From assembly GCF_008919445.1 (NCBI RefSeq), contig NZ_VSLG01000003.1, positions 335,428 to 399,427 on the forward strand: 64,000 nucleotides of DNA, read 5' to 3'. Source of the DNA: Serinicoccus kebangsaanensis. Its GTDB lineage: Bacteria > Actinomycetota > Actinomycetes > Actinomycetales > Dermatophilaceae. The notes beneath the pieces are model-generated. The model ran no database searches. It was given only the letters and a program-made list of their open reading frames with translations, and was not told the origin of the DNA. Position 1 is the stretch's first letter; the number at the start of each line of letters is the position of its first letter. Both the position numbers and the translations under genes were made by a program. This document shows positions 8,522 to 16,620 of the stretch, piece after piece.

Positions 8522-9799
8522 TCAGACCTGCACCCGGCGCAGTCCCATCCCCGAGGTCCCCCGGTCGCTGGTCCGGACGGCGAGCACCTGGTGCAGCTCC
8601 ATCCCTCGCCGTTCGAAGTTCATCCGCGACCCGGCGAGGTAGAGCCCCCAGACCCGCGCGCGCCCCAGGCCCGCCTCCGCGACGCACTCGTCCCAGTGCT
8701 CCGTGAGGTTCGCGCACCAGGCGGCGCAGGTCCGGGCGTAGTGCTCGCGCAGGTTCTCCTGGTGACGGACCTCCATCCCGGCGTCCTCGATCCGGGTGAC
8801 GATCGTGCCCGACCCCGCGAGCTCGCCGTCGGGAAAGACGTAGCGCTCGACGAAGGCCTGCCTGGCCATCGGCGCCCGCTGGTTGTCCGCCCAGGTGATG
8901 CAGTGGTTGAGCAGCCGGCCCTCGTCGCGCAGCCGGTCGCGCAGGAAGGCGAAGTACGCGGGGTAGCGGCGCACCCCGATGTGCTCGGTCAACCCGATGG
9001 AGCTGATCGCGTCGAAGCCCCGCTCGGTGACGTCGCGGTAGTCGCCGTGCCGGATCTCGGCGCGGCCGGCCAGCCCCGCGCGTCCCACCATCTCCTGCCC
9101 CCAGGCGGCCTGCTGCCGGGAGAGCGTCACACCGAGCGCGGTCACGCCGTAGTGCTCCACCGCGTGCCGGACCAGCTGGCCCCAGCCGCAGCCGACGTCG
9201 AGCAGCCGCATCCCCGGGCGCAGCCCCAGCTTGCGGCAGACCAGGTCGTGCTTGTGCGCCTGCGCCTCCTCCAGGGTCGCCTCCCCGTCGGGGTATGCCG
9301 CGCACGTGTAGGTCATCGACGGGCCGAGCACCAGCTCGTAGAACCGGTTCGAGACGTCGTAGTGGTGGGCGATGGCGGCGGCGTCCCTCCGGCGACCGTG
9401 CCGGAGCCCTTCGGCCAGGCGGCGGACGCGGGTGGGGGTCTCCTCCGGGGGCAGCGCGGGCGGGCGGGGGCGCAGCTGCGCGAGGGCGGAGGCCAGGTGC
9501 GGCAGCTCGGCCGGCGAGCGCCGCTTGGTCGTGACCAGATCCCGCAGCAGCACCATCTCCGGATAGGGATCACCCTCGACCATGCCCTCGATGCGCAGGT
9601 CGCCGGTGAGGTAGGCCCGGGCCAGGCCGAGCTCGCTGCTGGGCGAGGTGACCAGGTGCTCCAGGGCCCGGCGCGAGTTCAGGTGGAGCACCCGGCCCTG
9701 CGGGTCGCCGCCGCGGGAGCCGTCCCACGCCGCGACGGCCAGGCCGTCCACCGGCCCGACCAGGGCGTCGAAGATCTGGGCGCCGGAGAGGGAGCTCAT
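8522..9799 (-). CDS. tmsB: SAM-dependent fatty acid methyltransferase (CFA-synthase family), 10-methylene-forming
   Basis: The 425-residue protein is a cyclopropane-fatty-acid-synthase-type methyltransferase: N-terminal lipid-binding region, then DAAAIAHHYDVSNRFYELVLG, MTYTCAAY, and the SAM site LLDVGCGWGQL, with SSIGLTEHIG and a C-terminal NLTEHWDECV helix. It overlaps the upstream FAD oxidoreductase by four bases (ATGA). This pairing and order match mycobacterial bfaA/bfaB (tmsA/tmsB), in which the methyltransferase adds a methylene to the oleoyl C10 position and the flavoprotein reduces it to the 10-methyl chain (tuberculostearic-type). The role is inferred from the pairing; a plain cyclopropane synthase is the alternative. 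Confidence 0.82.
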   Translation of the reverse strand: MSSLSGAQIFDALVGPVDGLAVAAWDGSRGGDPQGRVLHLNSRRALEHLVTSPSSELGLARAYLTGDLRIEGMVEGDPYPEMVLLRDLVTTKRRSPAELPHLASALAQLRPRPPALPPEETPTRVRRLAEGLRHGRRRDAAAIAHHYDVSNRFYELVLGPSMTYTCAAYPDGEATLEEAQAHKHDLVCRKLGLRPGMRLLDVGCGWGQLVRHAVEHYGVTALGVTLSRQQAAWGQEMVGRAGLAGRAEIRHGDYRDVTERGFDAISSIGLTEHIGVRRYPAYFAFLRDRLRDEGRLLNHCITWADNQRAPMARQAFVERYVFPDGELAGSGTIVTRIEDAGMEVRHQENLREHYARTCAAWCANLTEHWDECVAEAGLGRARVWGLYLAGSRMNFERRGMELHQVLAVRTSDRGTSGMGLRRVQV

Positions 9800-11187
9800 C
9801 GTGACCCCACCGCCTTGTCGTAGAGGGACGGGAGCCGTCCGTCCGGGTCGTAGCGAGCCTTGACCTCGGCGTAAACCGCTCCGCCGTAGAGCTGCTCGAA
9901 ACTCGCCCGGTCGTAGGTCGCGGTGGAGTAGAGCCCCTTGTGCCCGCCGAGCTCGGTGACCTTGTGCTCGATGGCCCGGTTGACGTCGCCGTCCCGGCCG
10001 CCGGGGGCGATGTCGACCGCCGACCAGAAGCCGACGTTGACGTAGTCCCGGCCGGCCTCCATCGGGTAGAGCGGCCAGGGGCGTGCGGCCGAGGTGTCGC
10101 GCAGCCGGACCGGGCACAGCCAGAGCGGCGCGATCGGGACGGTGTCGAGGAACCACCGGAGGAACTCCGCGGTCCGCTCCAGCGGGATCTCGACGTCCTG
10201 CACGACCCGCTCCTGGTCGGGCAGGCCGCGCAGTCGCCGCAGGCGGGCCTGCGGGGCATACCGCTGCTCCACGCCGACGAGGCGCCAGTAGACGTCGCTG
10301 CGTCGCCAGCGCGCCGGCCAGAGCCGGCGGACCGTGGGGTGCTGCGCCCCGAAGGCCCGCGAGCACCAGAACCAGTCGGTGTCCCAGCGCCACAGGTAGT
10401 CCTCGGCGCGCAGCAGGTCGTGCCGTCGGTGCTGCACCGAGCGGTAGTAGATCTGCGCTCCGGTGTAGTCGCTGGGCGAGCCGTGCCCGGCACACCTGAC
10501 CTCCTCGGCCTCGACCGGGCGGCCGAGCGTCAGGTAGGTCTCCGTGCCGGAGAAGACGATCCCGTCGAGGAAGGCCACCGGCTCCCCCGCGCGGGCGCCT
10601 GTGGCCATGATCTCGCCGACGGCCTCCATCGCGGCGCCGATGTCGGTGAACCGCTCGTGCCGGAGCAGCACCATGGACGGGGCCGGCTCCAGCTCGACCG
10701 TCAGACCGAGGCAGTAGCCGAAGGTGCCGTAGGAGTTCGGGAGGGTACGGAAGAGGTCGGCGTGCTCACCCTGGGGGCGGGCGGTGACCACCTCGCCGGT
10801 GCCGGTGAGGACGTCGACCTCACGCACCGACTCGTGCGGGAGGCCGTGGCGGAAGGAGGTCGACTCGATGCCGAGGCCGACCAGCGCACCGCCGGTCGTG
10901 ATCGTGCGCAGCTGCGGCACGACCCGGGGCATCCACCCGCGCGGCAGCAGCTCCTCGACCAGCCGTTCGTAGGTGCACAGGCCCCCGACGAGAGCGGTCC
11001 GCTCCTGCTCGTCCACGGCGACGACGTCCTGGAAGGCGCCGAGATCCAGCCGGGAGGCGTCCCCGCTGCGCACTCGGAAGAGGTTGCTGGTGCGCTTGGC
11101 CAGCCGCACGGGCCGGCCTGCGGGCAGCGCGGCATACCGTGCCCGCGCCTGCTGGACGCCGGTGACGTAGCCCGGTGGCCGCTCCAT
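9796..11187 (-). CDS. tmsA: FAD-binding oxidoreductase (DHCR24-like), partner in 10-methyl fatty acid synthesis
   Basis: The 463-residue protein has a PCMH-type FAD-binding half (FQDVVAVDEQERTALVGG, then PQLRTITTGGALVGLGIES, then LPNSYGTFGY) and a C-terminal substrate domain, like Delta24-sterol-reductase-like flavoproteins. It lies directly upstream of the CFA-type methyltransferase with an ATGA overlap. In mycobacteria the equivalent pair makes 10-methyl branched fatty acids, the flavoprotein reducing the 10-methylene group. ATG 11187 follows AGGGGGGC. It is separated from holA by 73 bases and interrupts the usual holA-rpsT neighbourhood. Confidence 0.82.
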   Translation of the reverse strand: MERPPGYVTGVQQARARYAALPAGRPVRLAKRTSNLFRVRSGDASRLDLGAFQDVVAVDEQERTALVGGLCTYERLVEELLPRGWMPRVVPQLRTITTGGALVGLGIESTSFRHGLPHESVREVDVLTGTGEVVTARPQGEHADLFRTLPNSYGTFGYCLGLTVELEPAPSMVLLRHERFTDIGAAMEAVGEIMATGARAGEPVAFLDGIVFSGTETYLTLGRPVEAEEVRCAGHGSPSDYTGAQIYYRSVQHRRHDLLRAEDYLWRWDTDWFWCSRAFGAQHPTVRRLWPARWRRSDVYWRLVGVEQRYAPQARLRRLRGLPDQERVVQDVEIPLERTAEFLRWFLDTVPIAPLWLCPVRLRDTSAARPWPLYPMEAGRDYVNVGFWSAVDIAPGGRDGDVNRAIEHKVTELGGHKGLYSTATYDRASFEQLYGGAVYAEVKARYDPDGRLPSLYDKAVGSR

Positions 11188-11260
11188 GCCCCCCTATCCT
11201 GCCCAGCGCCGCCGCGCCGTGCCAGTGGGTGCCGCGCGTCCCGTGACGGTCGGCCGGACC

Positions 11261-12250
11261 TCAGGGGCGGCCGTCGCCCTGCGCGAGCCGGCAGACGGTC
11301 AGGACCGCCCGCTCGACGGCATACTCCGGGCTGCGCACCGCGACCTCGGTCCGCACCCCGCCCTTGACGTCGACGTCGGCCTGCGCCACGGCCTGGATCG
11401 CCGCGCCCAGCCGCTGGCCGTCCCAGCCCTGGCTGGCCCGCCGTGCCGCGTCCACCTGCCAGGGCGCCATGCCGAGGTCGCGCGCCAGCTGCGCCGACGA
11501 CCCGCGACCGGCCGTGGCGACCTTGCCGACCTGGCGCAGCTGCATCGCCAGCACGGCGACGATGGGGACCGGGTCGAGCCCGCCCAGCATGGCGTGCCGC
11601 AGCAGCGCCATCGCCCGCGCCTCGTCGCCGCCCAGCGCCGCCTCCGCGACCCGGAAGCCGGTGGTCTCGACCTTCTCGCCGTAGTAGGTGGTGACGTCCT
11701 CGGTCTCGACCAGACCCTCGACGTCACGGATGAGCTGCTCGCAGGCGGACGCGAGCTCGCGCAGGTCCTTCCCCACGGCCAGCACGAGCGCCCCCACCGC
11801 ATCGGCGGCGATCTTGCGCCGCGCGCTGCGGAACTCCTCGGTGACGAAGTCGTGCTTGTCCCGCTCGGTCTTGACCGCCTTGGCCTCGATGACGCGGGCG
11901 CCGCTCTTCTTGAGCGCGTCCAGCACCCGCTTGCCGCGGTTGCCGGACTTGTGCAGCACGACGAGTGTGACCCCGTCGGCGGGCTGGTCCAGGTAGCCGG
12001 ACAGGTCCTCGACGAGGGCGTCGTCGGCCTCGTCCAGGTCGTGCACGACCAGGACCGTCCAGCCGCCGAACAGGCTCGGGCTGGTGTGCACCATCAGCTC
12101 ACCGGGCTGGTAGCTCTCGGTGTGCACGTGCACCACCTCGGCGTCGGCGTCACTCGTGCGCACGGCCTCGACCACCGAGTCGACCGCCCGCTCGGCCCGC
12201 AGCTCCTCGGGCCCGGTCACCAGCACCAGCGTCGGGACCGCCGCGCTCAT
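11261..12250 (-). CDS. holA: DNA polymerase III delta subunit
   Basis: This 329-residue protein matches HolA: N-terminal AAA+-like fold starting LVLVTGPEELRAERAVD, the SLFGGWTVLVVHDL element, the VTLVVLHKSGNRGKRVLDAL strand-helix, and a C-terminal helical collar domain with LLRHAMLGGLDPVPIVAVLAMQLRQ. HolA is the clamp-loader wrench that opens the sliding clamp. It lacks a working ATPase site, as is normal for delta. Its ATG overlaps the DUF952 stop by four bases (ATGA), so the two are probably co-translated. Confidence 0.95.
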   Translation of the reverse strand: MSAAVPTLVLVTGPEELRAERAVDSVVEAVRTSDADAEVVHVHTESYQPGELMVHTSPSLFGGWTVLVVHDLDEADDALVEDLSGYLDQPADGVTLVVLHKSGNRGKRVLDALKKSGARVIEAKAVKTERDKHDFVTEEFRSARRKIAADAVGALVLAVGKDLRELASACEQLIRDVEGLVETEDVTTYYGEKVETTGFRVAEAALGGDEARAMALLRHAMLGGLDPVPIVAVLAMQLRQVGKVATAGRGSSAQLARDLGMAPWQVDAARRASQGWDGQRLGAAIQAVAQADVDVKGGVRTEVAVRSPEYAVERAVLTVCRLAQGDGRP

Positions 12251-12678
12251 CGGCCGCTCCCCGCCCCGACCGGCTCCCAGGGGCCGAGCTCAAGCCAGCC
12301 CCGGTCCACCCGGGCGGGGCGCAAGCGGGCGACCGCCGCCACCGGGACGGCGCCGTAGAGGTGCGGGAAGTGCTCGGAGTCGGGGTCGGACGGGTCGCCC
12401 GGCTCCACCCTGACCTCGACGCCGTGGTCGGCGAGCACCGCCGGGTCGATCTCGAGCACGACCAGCTCCTCCTCCGCCCCGGCGTAGAGGGCGCGGGCCA
12501 CCGCGGGCAGCTGGTCGGGACGGCTGGCGTGGACGAAGCCGACCTCGGCCAGGGACCCGCCCCGCGTGGACCGGTCGTAGCGGCCGCTGGTCAGCGCGGC
12601 CTCCCAGGCGTCCCGCTCGGCCAGGTGCCACACCGCGACCCCCGTCTCGTCGCAGTCGCCTGCCTGCTCGCCGCTCAT
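12247..12678 (-). CDS. DUF952 family protein
   Basis: The 143-residue protein has the DUF952 pattern: VAVWHLAERDAWEAAL, GFVHASRPDQLPAVA, LVVLEIDP and the end motif FPHLYGAVPVAAV. Function is unknown; the fold is distantly related to ADP-ribosyltransferase-like small proteins. I prefer ATG 12678, which has GGGGGG just before it, over an in-frame start 30 bases upstream. It overlaps holA by four bases. Confidence 0.85.
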   Translation of the reverse strand: MSGEQAGDCDETGVAVWHLAERDAWEAALTSGRYDRSTRGGSLAEVGFVHASRPDQLPAVARALYAGAEEELVVLEIDPAVLADHGVEVRVEPGDPSDPDSEHFPHLYGAVPVAAVARLRPARVDRGWLELGPWEPVGAGSGR

Positions 12679-12718
12679 GCCCCCCAGCCTGCCACGCGGG
12701 GACGACAACGCCCGCGCC

Positions 12719-14920
12719 TCACGCCGGCAGCTCGAGCCCGAGCTGGTTGACCCGGGCGGTGACCAGGTCGAGAGCCAGGTCGAGGTGCTCGGCCAGCTCG
12801 GTGAGCTCGACGCCGGCCTCGACGCCGTCGCGCAGCTCCTCGTCCTGCTCCTGCGACCAGGCGTGACCGCCGGTCACCGCGGTGCGCGGGGAGCGTGCCA
12901 CCGGCACGGCCCCGGCCGTGACCAGCGGCGCACCGCCCAGCCCACGCGCGCCCGGCTCGGCCACCGGGACCGGGTCGGGCGCCGTCTCGTCGAGCCGCCG
13001 CAGCGCCCCCAGCACCAGCGTCGTGTCCGTCGTCGGCCAGAACGGCGGCAGCGAGCGCTGGAGGAACCCGGCATACCGCGCCGTCATCATCCGCGAGTCG
13101 AGGAAGGCGACCACACCACGGTCGTCACCGCGCCGGATCAGCCTCCCGGCCCCCTGCGCCAGCCGCAGCGCCGCGTGCGTGGCGGACACCGCCATGAAGC
13201 CGTTGCCGCCCATCCGCCCGATCGCCTCGGTGCGCGCCGACGTCAGCGGGTCGTCCGGGCGGGGGAAGGGGATGCGGTCGACGATGACCAGCTGGCAGGC
13301 GGACCCCGGCACGTCCACGCCCTGCCAGAGCGACAGCGTCCCGAACAGGCACGTGCTGGCCTCGCCGGCGAACTCCCGCACGAGCGTGGGCAGCTGGTCC
13401 TCGCCCTGGCACCGGACGGTGATGCCGGTGTCGGCCAGCCGGGCGCGCATCTCCTCGGCGGCCGCCTCCGCGGCCCGTCGGGAGCTGAACAGCCCCAGCG
13501 TCCGCCCCCCGGCGGCCCGCACGAGCTCCTCGATCTCGTCGAAGACGACCGCTCCCGCGCCGTCCCGGCCCGGCGGCGGCAGGTGGGCGGCGACGTAGGC
13601 GATGGCCTGGGCCGGGTAGTCGAAGGGCGAGCCGACGTCGAGGCCCTCCCAGGCGGGTGCGCCCGTGCCGCGCAGCCCGATGGTGCCGGCGACGGCGTCG
13701 AAGGTCCCACCGAGCTCCAGGGTGGCCGAGGTGAGGACCACGGTGCGGTCCTCGAAGATCTTGTCGCGCACCATCATCGCCACGCTCATCGGCGCCACCC
13801 GCAGCACGCTGCCCCGCCGCTGGTCCTGGCTGATCCAGACGACGTCGAGCTCGGCCTCGCCGAGCACCCGCTCGCTGGTGTCGAAGACGTCCTGGACCGC
13901 GGCGAGCGCGACCTGCTTGGCCCCGTCCGGCTCGGCACCCTTCTCCGGCCTGATCTCGGACAGCGTCGCGCGCGCGGCGTCGCGGACCAGCTGCAGTGCG
14001 GTGACCAGTCGCTCGGGGAGCTGACCCAGCTTGCCCTCGGGCAGCTCGCCCAGCGCCGCCTCGAGCAGGTCGGTCGTCTCCGCCAGCCGTTCGGCGGCGT
14101 CGCTCTTGCCGGCCCGCCTCGCCGCCACCGACACCGAGGAGGGGGTGAGCTCGTCGGTGATGGTCGAGGTGATGCGGTCGGTGAGCTCGTGCGCCTCGTC
14201 GATGACCAGGAGGTCGTGCTCGGGCAGCATGAAGCGACCCTCCACGGCGTCGATGGCCATGAAGCTGTGGTTGGTGACGATGACGTCGACCTCCCCCGCG
14301 GCCGCCCGCGAGCGCTCCACGAAGCACTCCGCGACGACCGGGCAGCGGCTGCCCAGGCACTCGTGGGCGGAGACGGACACCTGCCGCCAGGCGCGGTTCG
14401 TGACCCCGGGCACCAGCTCGTCCCGGTCGCCCGACTCGGTGACCTCGGCCCACTCGCGCAGCCGGGTCACCTCGTCGCCCAGCCGCGACCGGTCCCGGTC
14501 GACCTGCCCCATGGCCAGCAGGGCGTCTTCGTCGTCGTCCGGGAAGCCGCCGACCAGCTTGTGCTGGCAGAGGTAGTTGGCGCGCCCCTTGACCAGGCCG
14601 AACGTCGGTCGGCGGCCGAGCAGCGGCTCGAGCGCCTCGGCGATCCGGGGCAGGTCGCGATCGACGATCTGCGCCTGCAGCGCCAGCGTCGCGGTGGCGA
14701 CGACCGCGGGCTTGCCGGTGCGCACCGCGTGCGCGATCGCCGGCACCAGGTAGGCGAGGGACTTGCCGGTGCCGGTGCCCGCCTGGACCAGCAGGTGCTC
14801 CTCGCGCTCGACCGCGCGCTCCACGGCCCGGGCCATCTGCAGCTGCCCCGGTCGGTCGGTCCCCCCGACCCCGCCGACGGCGGCCGCGACGAGGTCGTCG
14901 AGCTCCGCGGTCGCTGCCAT
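12719..14920 (-). CDS. DinG/XPD-family ATP-dependent DNA helicase
   Basis: The 733-residue superfamily 2 helicase has Walker A QAGTGTGKSLAY, a DEAH box (VIDEAHEL), late motifs LFGTLSLWQGVDVPG and QGAGRLIRR, and four cysteines placed for an Fe-S cluster (NYLCQ, then HECLGSRCPVVAEC). DinG-type enzymes unwind 5'-to-3' and resolve R-loops or forked DNA. The last 45 or so residues form an extra helical HTH-like tail often seen in actinobacterial members. ATG 14920 is preceded, six bases away, by TACCCT, suggesting a leaderless mRNA. Upstream in-frame sequence is low complexity and antisense to fdhD. Confidence 0.93.
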   Translation of the reverse strand: MAATAELDDLVAAAVGGVGGTDRPGQLQMARAVERAVEREEHLLVQAGTGTGKSLAYLVPAIAHAVRTGKPAVVATATLALQAQIVDRDLPRIAEALEPLLGRRPTFGLVKGRANYLCQHKLVGGFPDDDEDALLAMGQVDRDRSRLGDEVTRLREWAEVTESGDRDELVPGVTNRAWRQVSVSAHECLGSRCPVVAECFVERSRAAAGEVDVIVTNHSFMAIDAVEGRFMLPEHDLLVIDEAHELTDRITSTITDELTPSSVSVAARRAGKSDAAERLAETTDLLEAALGELPEGKLGQLPERLVTALQLVRDAARATLSEIRPEKGAEPDGAKQVALAAVQDVFDTSERVLGEAELDVVWISQDQRRGSVLRVAPMSVAMMVRDKIFEDRTVVLTSATLELGGTFDAVAGTIGLRGTGAPAWEGLDVGSPFDYPAQAIAYVAAHLPPPGRDGAGAVVFDEIEELVRAAGGRTLGLFSSRRAAEAAAEEMRARLADTGITVRCQGEDQLPTLVREFAGEASTCLFGTLSLWQGVDVPGSACQLVIVDRIPFPRPDDPLTSARTEAIGRMGGNGFMAVSATHAALRLAQGAGRLIRRGDDRGVVAFLDSRMMTARYAGFLQRSLPPFWPTTDTTLVLGALRRLDETAPDPVPVAEPGARGLGGAPLVTAGAVPVARSPRTAVTGGHAWSQEQDEELRDGVEAGVELTELAEHLDLALDLVTARVNQLGLELPA

Positions 14921-14926
14921 GGGGCC

Positions 14927-14932
14927 AGGGTA
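14927..14932 (-). promoter_or_regulatory. Leaderless-type -10 of the DinG-like helicase
   Basis: TACCCT on the minus strand ends six bases before ATG 14920, so transcription should begin at or next to the start codon. No Shine-Dalgarno is present. No convincing -35. Confidence 0.5.
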
Positions 14933-14970
14933 TGCGCTCCCTCCGACGTCCGACGCGGCCGTCCACAGGC

Positions 14971-15819
14971 TCAGCCGGGACCGCCCACCCGCTCCCCACC
15001 GGTGTAGACGTTGAGCGACTCGCCGCGGTTGAACCCGACGAGCGTCATGCCCAGGTCCTCGGCGAGCTCCACGGCCAGCGACGACGGAGCCGAGACCGCG
15101 GACAGCAGCGGTATGCCCGCGAGCGCCGCCTTCTGCACCAGCTCGAAGGACGCCCGCCCGGACACCTGGATCACCGAGCCGGGGAGCGGCATACCTCGCT
15201 TGCGCAGTGCCCAGCCGACCACCTTGTCCACCGCGTTGTGGCGCCCCACGTCCTCGCGCAGGCAGGCGAGCTCGAGGCCGCGCCCGTCCTCCCCCGGCGT
15301 GAACAGGCCGGCCGCGTGCACCCCGCCGGTCCGGTCGAAGACCGCCTGCGCCTCCCGCAGCCGGTCCGGCAGCCCGAGCAGCTCCGCGAGCGGGTATGCC
15401 GTCGTGTCGGCCCGCAGGTCGTGCGTCCCGGTGCGCCGCACCGACTCGATCGACGCGGTGCCGCACACCCCGCACGAGGAGGAGGTGTAGACGTGCCGCT
15501 CCAGCGACGGGTCCGGCGGCGGCACGCCGTCGGCGAGCCGCACGTCCACGACGTTGTAGTCGCGCATCCCGTCGGCGCCGATGCCGGAGCGGTAGTCGAT
15601 CTGCGCGACGTCGTCCCAGCTGGTCACGATGCCCTCGCCGTGGAGGAAGCCCACCACCAGGTCGAAGTCGTCCCCGGGGGTGCGCATCGTCACCGAGAAG
15701 GACCGCCCGCCGATCCGGATCTCCAGCGGCTCCTCCCCCGCCAGCACGTCGGCCCGGTCACGCGTCGCCCCGTCGGCGCTGAGCCGGCGGACGCGCCGCC
15801 GCTGGGTCACCCGGGCCAT
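14971..15819 (-). CDS. fdhD: Formate dehydrogenase accessory sulfurtransferase FdhD
   Basis: The 282-residue protein has the FdhD hallmarks: EEPLEIRI, RTPGDDFDLVVGFLHGEGI, the CxxC site SSSCGVCG at Cys116/Cys119, LREDVGRHNAVDKVVG and SGRASFELVQKAA. FdhD moves sulfur from a cysteine desulfurase to the molybdenum cofactor before it enters formate dehydrogenase. No formate dehydrogenase gene is in this window. ATG 15819 is preceded by TACTGT six bases upstream, pointing to leaderless transcription. Confidence 0.95.
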   Translation of the reverse strand: MARVTQRRRVRRLSADGATRDRADVLAGEEPLEIRIGGRSFSVTMRTPGDDFDLVVGFLHGEGIVTSWDDVAQIDYRSGIGADGMRDYNVVDVRLADGVPPPDPSLERHVYTSSSCGVCGTASIESVRRTGTHDLRADTTAYPLAELLGLPDRLREAQAVFDRTGGVHAAGLFTPGEDGRGLELACLREDVGRHNAVDKVVGWALRKRGMPLPGSVIQVSGRASFELVQKAALAGIPLLSAVSAPSSLAVELAEDLGMTLVGFNRGESLNVYTGGERVGGPG

Positions 15820-15825
15820 GGAGCC

Positions 15826-15831
15826 ACAGTA
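15826..15831 (-). promoter_or_regulatory. Leaderless-type -10 of fdhD
   Basis: TACTGT on the minus strand lies six bases before ATG 15819. The divergent dinB-like gene has its own box at 15949-15954, so the 141-base gap holds two back-to-back promoters. Confidence 0.5.
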
Positions 15832-15873
15832 GCCCCACCCCTGCCCGCGCCCTTGCCCGCCCCCTGCAGGAAT

Positions 15874-15917
15874 TCGACCTCTCGAATGTTCGCCATGGCG
15901 ACGACTCCAGCGGTCGA
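15874..15917. repeat. 44-bp element, copy 1, upstream of the DinB-like gene
   Basis: The element starts TCGACCTCTCGAA, has GCCATGGCG in the middle and ends GGTCGA. Its ends TCGACC/GGTCGA are a perfect 6-bp terminal inverted repeat. The same three blocks with identical 5- and 11-base spacing recur at 16550-16593. Here the first block also extends to the palindrome ATTCGA-CCTC-TCGAAT. Confidence 0.6.
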
Positions 15918-15948
15918 AAACGTGCAGCCAGCGGGCCCGGCCGGGGGC

Positions 15949-15954
15949 TATGGT
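15949..15954 (+). promoter_or_regulatory. Leaderless-type -10 of the DinB-like gene
   Basis: TATGGT is followed by six bases and ATG 15961. No ribosome-binding site lies in between. Copy 1 of the 44-bp element is about 32 bases upstream of the box. Confidence 0.55.
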
Positions 15955-15960
15955 CGACGC

Positions 15961-16539
15961 ATGGAGGATCCCAAGGAGACGCTGCAGCGATACTTCCGGG
16001 CCGGGCACGCGGGGCTGCTCTGGAAGCTCGACGGGCTGAGCGAGTACGACGCGCGGCGCCCGCTGACCTCGACCGGGACGAGCCTGCTGGGTCTGGTCAC
16101 CCACCTCGCGTGGGTCGAGTCGGGCTACTTCGGCGAGTGCTTCGGACGGCCCTTCCCCGAGCCGGAGCCCTGGGACTGGGACGACCCGGCGACCGACCCC
16201 AACGTCGACCTCGTGCCGGACCCGACGGCGTCCATGCCGGAGATCCTGGCCTTCGCGCAGCGCGCCTGGGACTGGGCGGACGAGACCGTCACGGCGACCG
16301 ACCTGGGGACGACCGGCACCGTGTCCTGGTGGCCGGAGGACCGGCGGCACCCGACGCTGCACACCGTGCTGGTGCACGTGCTGACGGACGTGACGCGGCA
16401 CGCCGGCCACGCGGACATCCTCCGCGAGGGCCTCGACGGCCGCGTCGGTATGCGCGAGGAGAACCTCAACCTGGACCCCGGCTACCACTGGCCGGCGCAC
16501 GTGGCCCGGGTCCAGGAGGCCGCCGACCGCTTCCGCTGA
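15961..16539 (+). CDS. DinB/DUF664-family putative metal-dependent protein
   Basis: The 192-residue protein has the DinB-like four-helix pattern with metal-ligand histidines: SLLGLVTHLAWVESGYF, then LHTVLVHVLTDVTRHAGHADILRE. It fits DUF664, common in actinobacteria. Some family members are thiol-dependent (mycothiol or bacillithiol) S-transferases; the substrate here is unknown. It is a lone + gene between fdhD and a convergent glucosidase-like gene, and is flanked on each side by one copy of a 44-bp element, suggesting specific regulation or an inserted cassette. Confidence 0.85.
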   Translation: MEDPKETLQRYFRAGHAGLLWKLDGLSEYDARRPLTSTGTSLLGLVTHLAWVESGYFGECFGRPFPEPEPWDWDDPATDPNVDLVPDPTASMPEILAFAQRAWDWADETVTATDLGTTGTVSWWPEDRRHPTLHTVLVHVLTDVTRHAGHADILREGLDGRVGMREENLNLDPGYHWPAHVARVQEAADRFR

Positions 16540-16549
16540 CCGCACTTTC

Positions 16550-16593
16550 TCGACCTCTCGAAACGCTGCCATGGCGCGCAGAAGCACGGTCGA
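16550..16593. repeat. 44-bp element, copy 2, downstream of the DinB-like gene
   Basis: Same orientation as copy 1, 676 bases away: TCGACCTCTCGAA, five bases, GCCATGGCG, eleven bases, GGTCGA. By my alignment 30 of 44 positions match, almost all in the three blocks. It lies in the 81-base gap between the DinB-like gene and the convergent glucosidase-like gene. Confidence 0.6.
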
Positions 16594-16620
16594 GTTCCGG
16601 CACCGTCCACCGACGACGGC

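Noticed and set aside
15874..15900. LexA (SOS) box before the DinB-like gene
   Set aside because: Actinobacterial LexA boxes are CGAAC-N4-GTTCG. Here CGAA and TTCG are only two bases apart, and copy 2 of the element lacks this half.
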